A stretch of DNA of 64,000 nt from Streptosporangium pseudovulgare (GCF_014648055.1 NZ_BMQJ01000001.1:838741-902740), one strand, 5' to 3'; positions 24,591 to 33,114 are shown, numbered from the stretch's first letter. The notes: generated from the sequence alone by a model not told the origin. A program made the numbers and translations.

Positions 24591-24900
24591 CCTGCAACCC
24601 TTCGATGGCGTACGTGGCTTCCCGGCAGTGTACGGAGCGACGTCCACCCCCGAGGGCCGCACGCCGCGATCAACGATCATGCTCGCATGTTCATCGGCCT
24701 CCTCTCCTGATCGGAAGGACCCCGCCGCCCGGTTCGGCGTGACCTCCCGGAAACGGTCGGCCCATCCGGCCTGGCCCGGAACTCGCTATATGCTCCAGGG
24801 AATCGGGCAGCAGAGTCATGAAGGCCGGGGCATCTCCTCCGGTCCGTTCGGTGAGCGGGGCGCGGGCCCGTGACGTCGCGAGGGCCGGGAGGAAGACCGC
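24591..24900. promoter_or_regulatory. divergent regulatory gap, lipoprotein / CNB kinase
   Basis: 310 nt with no convincing gene. TATATG at 24787-24792 is the best -10-like hexamer for the rightward kinase gene, without a good -35. GGGAGGAAG before 24901 is the kinase ribosome site. An open frame on the minus strand up to 24680 could lengthen the lipoprotein, but has no ribosome site. Confidence 0.3.
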
Positions 24901-26316
24901 ATGACCGATCCGGAAGTGCTCAGAGGGCTGTTCCTGTTCGAGAGGCTCGACGACGAGAAGATCGCCTGGCTGGCCTCCCACGGCGAGGAGCGCGACTACG
25001 ACGCGGGTGAGACGGTCGTACGGCAGGGCGACCCCGCCGAGTCCTTCTTCGTGCTCATCGACGGCGAGGTCATGATGACCACCGAGACCCCCGCCGGGCC
25101 GGTCTCCATGGCCCCCACCTCCCAGCCCGGCGTCTACGCAGGGGCGATCTCGGCCTACCTCGGCGACCGCGCCCCGGACTCCTACGCCCACTCGCTGCGC
25201 GCGACCAAGCCGTCGCGGCTCTTCGTGCTCCCCGCCCGGAAGTACGGCCACATGATCGGCGAGTGGTTCCCGATGGCGGTGCACCTGCTCGACGGGGTGC
25301 GCCTCGGCGGGCTCGCCCAGCGGGACTTCATCGACCGCAGGCAGCGGCTGACCGCGCTCGGCACGATCACCGCCGGGCTCACCCACGAGCTCAACAACCC
25401 GGCGGCCGCGGCCGTGCGCGCCGTGGGCGAACTGCGGGAGATGGTCCGCTCGTCGCGGCGGGAGCTGGCCGCGCTGGCCGAGGCGGGCATCCCCGCCGAC
25501 CGGCTGCGCGCCCTGATCGACCTTCAGGAGGGCTGTACGGACGGTGCCGTGGAGGCGCCCGCGCGGTCCCCGCTGGAGATCTCCGACGCCGAGGACGCGC
25601 TGGGCGAGGCGCTGGAGGAGGCCGGGGTGCCGGACGGCTGGGAGCTGGCCCCGGCGCTGGTGAGCGCGGGCTTCGGCCCCGACGGGCTGGACGCGGTGCG
25701 CGAGTCGGTCGGCGAGGAGCACCTGCCCGGCGCGGTGCGCTGGCTCTCGGAGGCCATCGAGATCGGTCAGATGCTGGACGAGGTGACCGACGCGACCGGG
25801 CGGATCTCCTCGCTGCTGGCCTCCGCCAAGCAGTACTCGCAGATGGACCGCGCGCCGTACCAGACGGTGGACGTGCGGGAGCTGCTGGACAGCACTCTCG
25901 CCATGTTCAAGGGCAAGATCCCGCCCGGGGTGAGCGTGGCGACCGACTACGACCCGGAGCTGCCGCCGATCCCCGGCTACGCCGGGGAGCTCAACCAGGT
26001 GTGGACCAACCTGATCCACAACGCGCTGGACGCGATGAACGGCAGCGGCACGCTGACCGTCCGCACCCGCGTGGAACACGACACCACCGCCCTGGTGGAG
26101 GTCTGCGACACCGGCCCCGGCGTCCCGGAGCACCTGCACGAGCGGATCTTCGAGCCGTTCTTCACCACCAAGGCCGTCGGCGAGGGCACCGGGCTGGGAC
26201 TGGACATCTCCTACCGCATCGTGGCCGGCCGGCACGGCGGCGACCTGCGGGTGGAGTCGGTGCCCGGCGACACCCGCTTCCAGGTACGGCTCCCGCTCAC
26301 CGAACCGCCCGCCTGA
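24901..26316 (+). CDS. histidine kinase with N-terminal cyclic-nucleotide-binding-like domain
   Basis: 471 residues, no membrane helix, so cytoplasmic. Residues 1-~130 are a CNB/cNMP-type domain (GETVVRQGDPAESFFVLIDG). The usual phosphate-binding cassette with its PRxA arginine is not recognisable; the region reads AGAISAYLGDRAPDSYAH, so cAMP may not be the ligand. A dimerisation/phospho-acceptor helix follows with the H-box GLTHELNNPAAAA, then a long acidic insertion. The HATPase domain is complete: NLIHNALDAMNG, VCDTGPGVPEHLHERIFEPF and GTGLGLDISYRI. It is the probable kinase for the fused regulator at 21389, with which such genes are adjacent in other actinobacteria as far as I recall. Here they are split by an inverted lipoprotein gene. 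GGGAGGAAG precedes the ATG. Confidence 0.88.
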   Translation: MTDPEVLRGLFLFERLDDEKIAWLASHGEERDYDAGETVVRQGDPAESFFVLIDGEVMMTTETPAGPVSMAPTSQPGVYAGAISAYLGDRAPDSYAHSLRATKPSRLFVLPARKYGHMIGEWFPMAVHLLDGVRLGGLAQRDFIDRRQRLTALGTITAGLTHELNNPAAAAVRAVGELREMVRSSRRELAALAEAGIPADRLRALIDLQEGCTDGAVEAPARSPLEISDAEDALGEALEEAGVPDGWELAPALVSAGFGPDGLDAVRESVGEEHLPGAVRWLSEAIEIGQMLDEVTDATGRISSLLASAKQYSQMDRAPYQTVDVRELLDSTLAMFKGKIPPGVSVATDYDPELPPIPGYAGELNQVWTNLIHNALDAMNGSGTLTVRTRVEHDTTALVEVCDTGPGVPEHLHERIFEPFFTTKAVGEGTGLGLDISYRIVAGRHGGDLRVESVPGDTRFQVRLPLTEPPA

Positions 26317-26388
26317 ACGTCCGGCGGGAGCCGGAGCGGGGTCCGGGAGGCGGGCGCGGGAGCCGGGGTGGGGGCGGGAGACCAGGCG

Positions 26389-26404
26389 CGGGCCGGACGG
26401 CCCG
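26389..26404. terminator. hairpin between convergent genes
   Basis: CGGGCCG-GA-CGGCCCG, a 7-bp stem with a very short loop, 6 nt past the stop codon of the minus-strand peptidase and ~70 nt past the kinase. Confidence 0.5.
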
Positions 26405-26409
26405 GCGGA

Positions 26410-27675
26410 TCAGGGGCCGTGGACGCCCTTGACCGTCTCCATCAGGCGGGCGAGGACCCGGCCTCCGGAGACGCGCACGCCGTCGTGCTCCCACTCGTTG
26501 GTCACCCAGGCCCGCACGCCGCCCACGGCGCGGGCCGTCTCCATCGACAGTCCCTCGTCGACGTACATGTCGTCGTAGTAGACGGCGGCGGCGACCGGGA
26601 CCCGGTTGTCCGCCAGCCGTACCGGGTCGTAGAGGGCGGGCCAGTCGGAGCGGGCGGCGATGATCTCGGCGGCGCCCTTGAAGGGGCGGAGCGCGGCGAT
26701 CTCGTCGAACATCCAGGGATAGATCATCTCCCCGGTGGGCAGCAGCGGCCGGGCGTCCTCGGAGAACTCCTCCGGAAGCAGGCGGTGCGCGGCCCAGGCG
26801 GTGGCGCCGCCCTGGGCGTAGATCGACTCGTGCAGGACCGCGTAGAGCGGGTTGCCGACGAAGCCGGTGGCCATCATGACCTCGTAGCGGAACAGGTCGG
26901 AGAGCCGGTCGCCGGTCCACGCCTCGTCGAGCATCCAGTGCAGGCGGTCGGCGCCGTCGCCCATCCCCAGGCACATGCCGAGGCTCTGCAGGCGGCGCAC
27001 GGTCAGCCGGTCGCCGTCGGGCAGCAGGACCTCCCGGTCGCGCAGGTGGTCGGCGATCGCGTCCAGGCGGGCGGAGTCGCCGGGGTGGCGGGCGAAGTAC
27101 CGCTCGACCTTGGCGCGGACCCTGGGGTAGGTCCGCGCGTAGACGTCGTCGGCGCTCGCCGTGAGCCCGGCCAGGCCGCCGGTGACGTAGCAGGCCGAGA
27201 GCCCCTCGGGCGCCCGCGACAGGTAGGTCAGCGTGACGAACCCGCCGTAGCTCTGGCCGAGGGTCTCCCACGGCCGCCCGCCGCACAGCTCGCGGCGGAT
27301 CAGCTCGGCGTCGTCGACGATCGCGTCGGCGCGGAAGTGCGCGAGGCGGGCGGCCAGCCCGGCGTCGGTGCCGGAGACGGCGGCGGTGGCGGTGGCGACC
27401 GGGGTGCTGCGGCCGGTTCCCCGCTGGTCGAGCAGGAGCACCCGGTGGGTCCTCAGCGCGTGCCCCAGCCAGCCGTCCGCGCCGGTCGGCCGCGGCGACT
27501 TGCCGCCCGGCCCGCCCTGCAGGAAGAGCATCCACGGCAGGTCCTCGCCCTGCCTGGCCGGGTCCACCGCCTCCCGGGCGAAGACCTCGATGGTCTCGCC
27601 TCCGGGGTCGGCGTGGTCGAGGGGGACGGTGAAGACGTGGTCGGTGAGGGCCACACCGGGCAGCAGGACGGTCAC
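26410..27675 (-). CDS. prolyl aminopeptidase-like alpha/beta hydrolase (peptidase family S33)
   Basis: 421 residues, close to the size of family S33 prolyl aminopeptidases, which remove N-terminal proline from peptides. The oxyanion motif FLQGGPGGKSPRP near residue 52 and LLDQRGTGRSTP near residue 83 are diagnostic. The nucleophile is in GQSYGGFVTLTYLSRAPEG near residue 140. The acid is probably in AVYYDDMYVDEG and the His in NEWEHDGVRVSGGR, near the C-terminus. No signal peptide is seen, so it is cytoplasmic. The GTG start has no Shine-Dalgarno; TACCGT (27683-27688) sits 7 nt upstream, consistent with a leaderless transcript. Confidence 0.88.
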   Translation of the reverse strand: MTVLLPGVALTDHVFTVPLDHADPGGETIEVFAREAVDPARQGEDLPWMLFLQGGPGGKSPRPTGADGWLGHALRTHRVLLLDQRGTGRSTPVATATAAVSGTDAGLAARLAHFRADAIVDDAELIRRELCGGRPWETLGQSYGGFVTLTYLSRAPEGLSACYVTGGLAGLTASADDVYARTYPRVRAKVERYFARHPGDSARLDAIADHLRDREVLLPDGDRLTVRRLQSLGMCLGMGDGADRLHWMLDEAWTGDRLSDLFRYEVMMATGFVGNPLYAVLHESIYAQGGATAWAAHRLLPEEFSEDARPLLPTGEMIYPWMFDEIAALRPFKGAAEIIAARSDWPALYDPVRLADNRVPVAAAVYYDDMYVDEGLSMETARAVGGVRAWVTNEWEHDGVRVSGGRVLARLMETVKGVHGP

Positions 27676-27682
27676 CCGCCGA

Positions 27683-27688
27683 ACGGTA
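27683..27688 (-). promoter_or_regulatory. -10 element for leaderless S33 peptidase mRNA
   Basis: On the minus strand TACCGT ends 7 nt before the GTG start; no ribosome site is present. Confidence 0.4.
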
Positions 27689-27828
27689 CCGGAAAGCGGC
27701 GGGGCGGGCCGTCCCCGGCCCGTCCGGGCGGAAGGCCCGTGAGGCGTCCGTCCCGGACGCGCCGGGACGGGCGCCGGAGAGGCGGGCTCCTCGCCGCGCG
27801 CCTGCTCGGCGTTCCCCGGGCGGGCGTC

Positions 27829-27834
27829 TACGAT
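27829..27834 (+). promoter_or_regulatory. -10 element for GntR-like gene
   Basis: TACGAT lies 8 nt before the GTG start at 27843 with no Shine-Dalgarno, consistent with a leaderless or near-leaderless mRNA. Confidence 0.4.
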
Positions 27835-27842
27835 TCGAGGCC

Positions 27843-28097
27843 GTGACGATCGACCACGGCGGAGACGTCCCCGCCTACCGGAAGCTCGCTGACGTCCTCC
27901 GGGCGCAGATCACCCGCGGCGAGCTGGAGATGGACCGCCCGATCCCCTCCGTGGAGGACCTCGGGGAGCGGTACGGCCTCGACCCCGAGGACGTGCGGCG
28001 GGGGATCCAGGTGCTCCGGGACGAGGGGCTCCTCTACACGCTGGAGGGCACGGGGGACTTCGTGTCCTCCCGCGCCGAGGAGACCGGCGGCGGCTGA
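27843..28097 (+). CDS. single-domain GntR-type winged-helix protein
   Basis: 84 residues, essentially only the GntR DNA-binding domain: YRKLADVLRAQITRGELEMD, IPSVEDLGERYGLDPEDVRR and GIQVLRDEGLLYTLEGTGDF. There is no effector domain. Such mini-GntR genes are common in actinomycetes, often as YtrA-like or helper regulators, and may dimerise or partner with another protein. The start is GTG 27843. It is monocistronic and points away from the S33 peptidase gene; no target is obvious. It is acidic for a DNA-binding protein, with several Asp/Glu in helix 2. Confidence 0.8.
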   Translation: MTIDHGGDVPAYRKLADVLRAQITRGELEMDRPIPSVEDLGERYGLDPEDVRRGIQVLRDEGLLYTLEGTGDFVSSRAEETGGG

Positions 28098-28221
28098 CCC
28101 GCGCCCACCGGGCCGCGGACCGCACAGGACCGCACAGGGCCGGACGGGCCCCGGGCGCACCGGACCACGGGCACACCGAGCCACGGCGCACGGGACCGCG
28201 GGCGCACGGGGCCGGACGGGT

Positions 28222-28797
28222 TCAGCCCGCCGGCGGCTCGTCTCCCCCGGCGACGAACGCCCTGGCCAGCAGGTAGCAGCCCAGCGAGAGGACGGCCCAC
28301 ACCGCGGTGGCGGCGGTCAGCGCCGCCCACAGCGGCCACCGGCCGGCCAGCGCGGCGGCGATGACCGCGGCGAAGCCGAACAGCCCCACCGCGCCGAAGG
28401 TCGCGCCCCGGGCCTCGTTGCAGGCCTGACGCAGGCTCTCCTCCTTGGCGACCAGTGTCAGCGACGCCATCAGGATCGCCGGGAAGGCCAGGAAGAGGCC
28501 GCCGAACCGCGGGCCGGCCACCGTGGCGACCACCCCGGCGAGGGCGGACACCCCGGCGCCGAACGCGAACCGGATCAGCCAGTCACGCGGTCCGGTCTTT
28601 CCGAGCTCGCGGGGGACGAGCCGTACCTCGTCGTCGCCGCACCGCTCATCACTCCGCCCGCGGTCGCCGCCGGAGCCGCCGGAGCCGCCGCGGCTGTTGT
28701 GATCACCGCGGCCATCACGGTCGTCACGGCCGTCACATTCGTCACGGCCGTCACGGTCGTTGTGATCATCGCGGTCGTCACGGAGACCGTTCGTCAC
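28222..28797 (-). CDS. membrane protein with Asp/Arg/His/Gly-rich N-terminus (DUF3147-like)
   Basis: 191 residues. The first ~65 are a charged low-complexity tract of D, R, H, N and G (TNGLRDDRDDHNDRDGRDE and similar), then a Gly/Ser stretch. Four hydrophobic helices follow (FGAGVSALAGVVATVAG, GGLFLAFPAILMASLTLV, GAVGLFGFAAVIAAALAG, WAALTAATAVWAVLSLG), resembling DUF3147-type small membrane proteins. The GTG start overlaps the stop of the upstream gene by 4 nt (GTGA), so the two are translationally coupled and probably form one complex. The function is unknown. The tract is encoded by imperfect GTCACGGCC-type repeats and could vary in length between strains. Confidence 0.68.
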   Translation of the reverse strand: MTNGLRDDRDDHNDRDGRDECDGRDDRDGRGDHNSRGGSGGSGGDRGRSDERCGDDEVRLVPRELGKTGPRDWLIRFAFGAGVSALAGVVATVAGPRFGGLFLAFPAILMASLTLVAKEESLRQACNEARGATFGAVGLFGFAAVIAAALAGRWPLWAALTAATAVWAVLSLGCYLLARAFVAGGDEPPAG

Positions 28798-29141
28798 GGC
28801 CACACCACCAGGTAACCCGCCACGGCCACGGCCAGCCAGACGCCCAGCGCGGCCGACGACCCCTTCCAGACGCCCCACCGCTTCAGCAGCGGCACCCCCG
28901 CCAGGCAGTAGGCGACGAACGCGACCGCCCCGACCGTCATGCCCAGGGCCGCCTGGCGGACGTCGGACACCCCGCTGAGCCAGGCCGTCACCAGCATGCC
29001 GCCCAGGGCCACGGACGGAGCCGCGGAGAACACGCCCGCCAGCCTCTTCGGAGCGATCATCTCCGCCAGCGCGGCGAACAGCAGCACGAACAACCCGCCC
29101 GCCGCGGCCTTGAGCAACACCTGGACGACTTCGAGCCCCAT
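28794..29141 (-). CDS. small membrane protein (DUF3147-like)
   Basis: 115 residues with four predicted transmembrane helices (LLKAAAGGLFVLLFAALAE, AAPSVALGGMLVTAWLSG, AALGMTVGAVAFVAYCLAG, SSAALGVWLAVAVAGYLVV). The central MIAPKRLAGVFSAAPSVALG is the conserved element shared with the downstream gene (GPRFGGLFLAFPAILMASLT), so the pair looks like a duplicated family, DUF3147 by resemblance. GGAGGAAG precedes ATG 29141. The stop overlaps the next start by 4 nt. No role is known to me. The upstream BCCT gene on the same strand is separated by a strong hairpin, so it is probably not in this unit. Confidence 0.72.
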   Translation of the reverse strand: MGLEVVQVLLKAAAGGLFVLLFAALAEMIAPKRLAGVFSAAPSVALGGMLVTAWLSGVSDVRQAALGMTVGAVAFVAYCLAGVPLLKRWGVWKGSSAALGVWLAVAVAGYLVVWP

Positions 29142-29263
29142 GGCACTTCCTCCCCCGGGCGCCCTTCACCCAGGTCACCACGCTGCCCGCGGTTCCGCCG
29201 ATCATGCCCTCCGCCACGCCGTACGGCCGCCGGAACCCGGCACCGGATCCAGCCCGTTCCCGG

Positions 29264-29288
29264 CGTGCGCCGCCCGGAGCGGCGCACG
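29264..29288 (-). terminator. terminator after BCCT transporter gene
   Basis: CGTGCGCCGC (29264-29273) and GCGGCGCACG (29279-29288) form a perfect 10-bp stem with a 5-nt loop directly after the BCCT stop codon. Confidence 0.8.
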
Positions 29289-30848
29289 TCAGGGCCTGTC
29301 GTCCTCGCCCCAGGCCCGGCGGATGGCGACCGGCAGGCCGTAGGGCCGCCCCCGGGGGGCGGCGACCCCCGGGTCCTGGCGCAGCTCCTTCACCAGGGCC
29401 AGGCAGAGCAGGAGCATGACGATCACGAACGGCAGCGCGACCAGGATCGTGGCGCGCTGCAGCCCGTCCAGGCCGCCGGCCAGCAGGAGCACCAGGGCGA
29501 CCGCGCCGGTCAGCACACCCCACATCACTACCAGCGGCCTGGGCGGGTGGAGCGACCCCCGGCTGGACAGCGAGCCGAGGACGAGCGCGGCCGCGTCCGC
29601 GCCGCTGACGAAGTAGAGCGCGACGAGGATCACGGTGATCGCGGTGGTGAGCAGGGTCAGGGGCAGGTGGTGGAGCAGCGTGAACATCGCCGACTCCGGT
29701 CCCTCGGTGAGGGTCGCGGAGAAGTCCGCCGTACCCGCGCGCTGGAACCACACGGCGGCGCCGCCGCTGATGACGAACCAGACCACGCTGACGCCGGACG
29801 GGACGAGCAGAACGCCGACCACGAACTCGCGGACGGTCCGCCCCCGGGAGATCCGGGCGATGAAGGCCCCGACGAACGGCGCCCACGACATCCACCACGC
29901 CCAGTAGAAGATGGTCCAGGTCCCGAGCCATTTCTTGTCGATGAACGCCCCCGTCCGCGAGGACATCGGGAGGAGGTCCTGCAGGTAGCCGCCGACCGAC
30001 GCGGGGAGCAGGTCGAGGGTGGCGACGGTCGGGCCGAAGACGAAGATGAGCACGGCCAGGACGGCGGCCAGGTAGATGTTGGCGGTGCTCAGCCACTGCA
30101 CGCCCCGGTGCACGCCGGTCGCGGCCGAGACGACGAACGCGGCGGTCAGCACGATGATGACGATCACCTCCAGTCGCCGGCCGCTGAGCCCGAACAGCTC
30201 GTTGATGCCGTACTCCACCTGCAGGGCTCCCAGTCCCAGGCTGGTGGCGGTGCCGAAGACCGTGGCGAGGACGGCCAGCAGGTCCAGCACCCGTCCCGTG
30301 TGCGGCCGGGGCCTGCCGCCGAACAGCGGGGTGAAGGCGTCGCTGAACCGGTTGCCGCGACCCATCCGGAAGGTCGAGTACGCCAGGGCCAGGCCGGTGA
30401 TCGCGTAGATGGCCCAGGGGTGCAGGGTCCAGTGGAACAGCGAGTACTCCATCGCGACCCGCGCGGCCTCCGCCGAGCCCGCCGTGACGCCCAGTCCCGG
30501 AGGCGGCCTGAGCAGGTGCGTGATCGGCTCGGCGACGCCGTAGAACATGAGGCCGATGCCCATGCCGGCGCTGAACATCATCGCGACCCACGCGAGGTTG
30601 GAGAACTCGGGGGTCTCGTCGTCCCTGCCGAGGCGGATCGTGCCGTACCTGCTCGCCGCCAGCACGACCGCCAGGACCAGGAAGAGGTCGGCGGCGACCA
30701 CGAACAGCCAGCCGAAGGCGTCCAGCACCCAGCCGAGCGCGTTCGTGCCCGCCGTGTCCAGCGAGCCCGGGGAGAACACTCCCCACGCCACCATCGCGAG
30801 CAGCAGCGCCACGGCGACCGCCACCAGCGGGGCATCGAGTTTCCGCAT
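29289..30848 (-). CDS. BCCT-family betaine/carnitine/choline transporter
   Basis: 519 residues with about 12 helices. BCCT signatures are intact: MMFSAGMGIGLMFYGVAEP near residue 97, and FYWAWWMSWAPFVGAFIARI near residue 315 with the Trp/Tyr cluster that binds quaternary ammonium groups. SRGRTVREFVVGVLLVPSG, the conserved helix 9 end, follows. Transport is sodium- or proton-driven; family members import glycine betaine for osmoprotection or choline. The C-terminus is short (~40 residues), unlike osmosensing BetP with its long tail, so activity control by osmotic pressure may be absent. Only a weak ribosome site precedes ATG 30848. The gene is monocistronic with its own terminator. Confidence 0.92.
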   Translation of the reverse strand: MRKLDAPLVAVAVALLLAMVAWGVFSPGSLDTAGTNALGWVLDAFGWLFVVAADLFLVLAVVLAASRYGTIRLGRDDETPEFSNLAWVAMMFSAGMGIGLMFYGVAEPITHLLRPPPGLGVTAGSAEAARVAMEYSLFHWTLHPWAIYAITGLALAYSTFRMGRGNRFSDAFTPLFGGRPRPHTGRVLDLLAVLATVFGTATSLGLGALQVEYGINELFGLSGRRLEVIVIIVLTAAFVVSAATGVHRGVQWLSTANIYLAAVLAVLIFVFGPTVATLDLLPASVGGYLQDLLPMSSRTGAFIDKKWLGTWTIFYWAWWMSWAPFVGAFIARISRGRTVREFVVGVLLVPSGVSVVWFVISGGAAVWFQRAGTADFSATLTEGPESAMFTLLHHLPLTLLTTAITVILVALYFVSGADAAALVLGSLSSRGSLHPPRPLVVMWGVLTGAVALVLLLAGGLDGLQRATILVALPFVIVMLLLCLALVKELRQDPGVAAPRGRPYGLPVAIRRAWGEDDRP

Positions 30849-30978
30849 GGAACCGGGCCCCCGTCATCGACACATCCCCCGTACTCGCCTTACTGCCCGG
30901 TGCGAAGTTCGCGAACCGTGACAACCACCCCGGGGGGTGAGACCGTCGAACAATCGACGGCGCTCGGAGGGGGACTGG

Positions 30979-33114
30979 ATGGTTCCGGGATACCGCGAGG
31001 TGCGAGAGCTCGGCAGCGGGGGCGGCGGCCGCGTGGTGCTGGCCACCTACGAGGCCACCGGCGCCTACGTGGCCATCAAGTATCTCGGCGCCTCCCTGCG
31101 GGACTCCCCCGGGTTCCTGTCCGGGTTCCGGCGGGACGCCCGCGTCCTGGCGGAGCTGCGGGACCCCAACGTGGTCTCGCTCCACGAGTACTACGAGGAC
31201 GTGATCCAGGCCGCGATCGTGATGGAGCTGGTGGACGGCGTCTCGCTCCGGAGGATCCTGGCCCGGCACGGCGCCCTCGGCCCCGAGGCCGCGCTGGTGG
31301 TGCTGCGGGACTCGCTGGCCGGCCTCGCGGCCGCGCACGCCGCCGGGGTCGCGCACCGCGGCCACCGGCCGGAGAACGTGCTCGTCCAGGCGGACGGCAC
31401 CGGCAAGCTGGCGGACCTCGGCGTCGCCGCCCGCACCGCCGAGCCGGGGCCGCCGGGCGGGCCGCCCCACGCGGTGTCCGAGCGGCGGGACGGGCGCCCG
31501 GCCGGCCCGGCGGGCGACCTGTACGCGGCCGCGTGCGTGTTCTTCGAGTGCCTCACCGGGCACCCGCCGTACGGCACGGCGCCCACAGAGCCCGCGGAAC
31601 CCGCGGAGCTCGGGCATCGGCACCGGACCGCGCCGGTCCCGGTGGAGGCGGTTCCGGCCTCGGCGCGCGAGCTCCGCGAGCTGATGGCGCGCGGCCTGGC
31701 CGAGGACCCGGCGGACCGGCCGGCCACGGCCCGGGAGTTCGCCGCGGACCTGGAGGCGGTCGCGTCCGCCGCCTGCGGACCCGGCTGGGAGCGGCGTGGG
31801 CGGCAGCGCCTGGCCGAGCTCGCCATCGGGCTGGCGCTGGCGTTCCCGCTGGCCAGAACCGTGCCGAAGACGTGCGTCCCGAGGCCGCCGAACGCGGCCG
31901 GGCGGCCGGGCGGGACGCGCCGCCCCCGGCTCGGCCCGCGGATCGTGGCGGCGGCGGGGGTGATCGGCGTCGCGGTCACCACCGGGCTGGTGGTCGCGGG
32001 CCGGATCCCCGACCGGCTCGCCTCGGACACGGTATTCACCCCCGCGCCGGGACACCCCGCGGGCGGCGGCACGGCGGCCTCCGGCGACCGGAGGACGACC
32101 CGGCCGGCCGCCCACGAACGGTCCCGGGGTTCCGTCGTCCCCAGCCCCTCCCCCGGGCCGCCGAGGAGCGCGGCCCCCGGCCGGACCGTGCCGCCCGCGC
32201 CCACCGGGCCAGGCGGGCGCACGGACCGGCCCGTCTCTCCGGCGCCCACCGGCGGACCCGGGCGTCCGGACCCCACCGCGCGGCCGAGCCGTCCGGAGCC
32301 CACCCCGACGGGCAGTGGTCGGGGCCGCCCGAAACCCACCGCGACGGAGGACCGGCCGAGCTCCACCCCGACGGCCACCGCCTCCGGCCGGCCGAGCCCG
32401 ACGGGATCGACGGCCTCGCCGGGCACTCCGTCCCCGGCCGGGCCCTCGCCCACCCCCTCCCCCGGCGCCCCGGCCGCGGAGGTGGAGATCATCTCGTTCG
32501 ACGGCGCCGAGATCGGCCTCCGGGTGCGGGCCGCGGGCACCTCCGCGGTGACCGTGCGGCTGGGGTTCGCCCAGAAGGTCGTCGGCGGCGAGGGCGGGCT
32601 GACCGGCGACGTCCGCACCCTGACGCTGTCCGGCCTGACGGAGTACACCCGCCGTGTCCCCGGGGAGTTCGCCGCCCTTCCCCCGTGCGGGGAGTACGTC
32701 CACCGGCTGGTGACGGCCACCGTCGTCCCCGGCGGTGAGATGCGCTCCCGGGACGTACGGCTGGGCCTGCCCGCCTGCGGGCCTTCCGGGCGCTCCGGCG
32801 TCTCCGGACTTTCGGGTTCCTCCGGTTCCCCCGGTCCTTCGGGACCGGGGACGGACCGGGACCGCGCCGGGACGGACCCCGGCCCCGGCGTCTCCGTGAC
32901 GGACGGCCTCGCGGAGGCGGACGACTTCGCGGGGGCGGAGGGCCTCGCGGGGGCGGAGGGCCGGGCGGAGGCGGACGGCCGGGCGGGGACGGGCAGCCTC
33001 GCGGGCGGACGGCCTCCCGGCCGGGCGGCCGGGGTTCCGGCCCCGCCGGAAACCGGGCGAAGCGCGGCGGGTACCCAGGTTTCACAAAAAATCACCTTGA
33101 ACCGCGTCTTGTAG
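30979..33114 (+). CDS. membrane receptor with kinase-like domain lacking the catalytic Asp (pseudokinase candidate)
   Basis: 711 residues. Residues 5-~260 have the Hanks kinase fold: Gly loop LGSGGGGRVVLA, ATP-binding K34 (YVAIKYL) and DLG at 146-148. The catalytic HRDxKPxN reads H126-R-G-H-R-P-E-N133: the base Asp is Gly128 and the Lys is Arg130. The activation loop lacks the GTPxYMAPE segment. Phosphotransfer is therefore unlikely; ATP binding may remain. A basic juxtamembrane part leads to one helix (RIVAAAGVIGVAVTTGLVV). Outside are a ~150-residue Pro/Thr/Gly-rich stalk, a ~100-residue beta-type domain (VEIISFDGAEIGLRVRAAG) with two cysteines, and Ser/Gly and Glu/Ala/Gly repeats. GGAGGGGGAC precedes ATG 30979. 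Confidence 0.85.
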   Translation: MVPGYREVRELGSGGGGRVVLATYEATGAYVAIKYLGASLRDSPGFLSGFRRDARVLAELRDPNVVSLHEYYEDVIQAAIVMELVDGVSLRRILARHGALGPEAALVVLRDSLAGLAAAHAAGVAHRGHRPENVLVQADGTGKLADLGVAARTAEPGPPGGPPHAVSERRDGRPAGPAGDLYAAACVFFECLTGHPPYGTAPTEPAEPAELGHRHRTAPVPVEAVPASARELRELMARGLAEDPADRPATAREFAADLEAVASAACGPGWERRGRQRLAELAIGLALAFPLARTVPKTCVPRPPNAAGRPGGTRRPRLGPRIVAAAGVIGVAVTTGLVVAGRIPDRLASDTVFTPAPGHPAGGGTAASGDRRTTRPAAHERSRGSVVPSPSPGPPRSAAPGRTVPPAPTGPGGRTDRPVSPAPTGGPGRPDPTARPSRPEPTPTGSGRGRPKPTATEDRPSSTPTATASGRPSPTGSTASPGTPSPAGPSPTPSPGAPAAEVEIISFDGAEIGLRVRAAGTSAVTVRLGFAQKVVGGEGGLTGDVRTLTLSGLTEYTRRVPGEFAALPPCGEYVHRLVTATVVPGGEMRSRDVRLGLPACGPSGRSGVSGLSGSSGSPGPSGPGTDRDRAGTDPGPGVSVTDGLAEADDFAGAEGLAGAEGRAEADGRAGTGSLAGGRPPGRAAGVPAPPETGRSAAGTQVSQKITLNRVL

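Noticed and set aside
28222..32738. Very long open frames on both strands (over 1,400 codons each) across the membrane-protein, BCCT and kinase genes
   Set aside because: They are out-of-frame shadows in high-GC DNA, rich in Arg, Gly, Ala and Pro, and run through well-supported genes on the other strand or frame.
30979..33114. Annotation as an active serine/threonine kinase
   Set aside because: HRD is HRG and the activation segment is degenerate.
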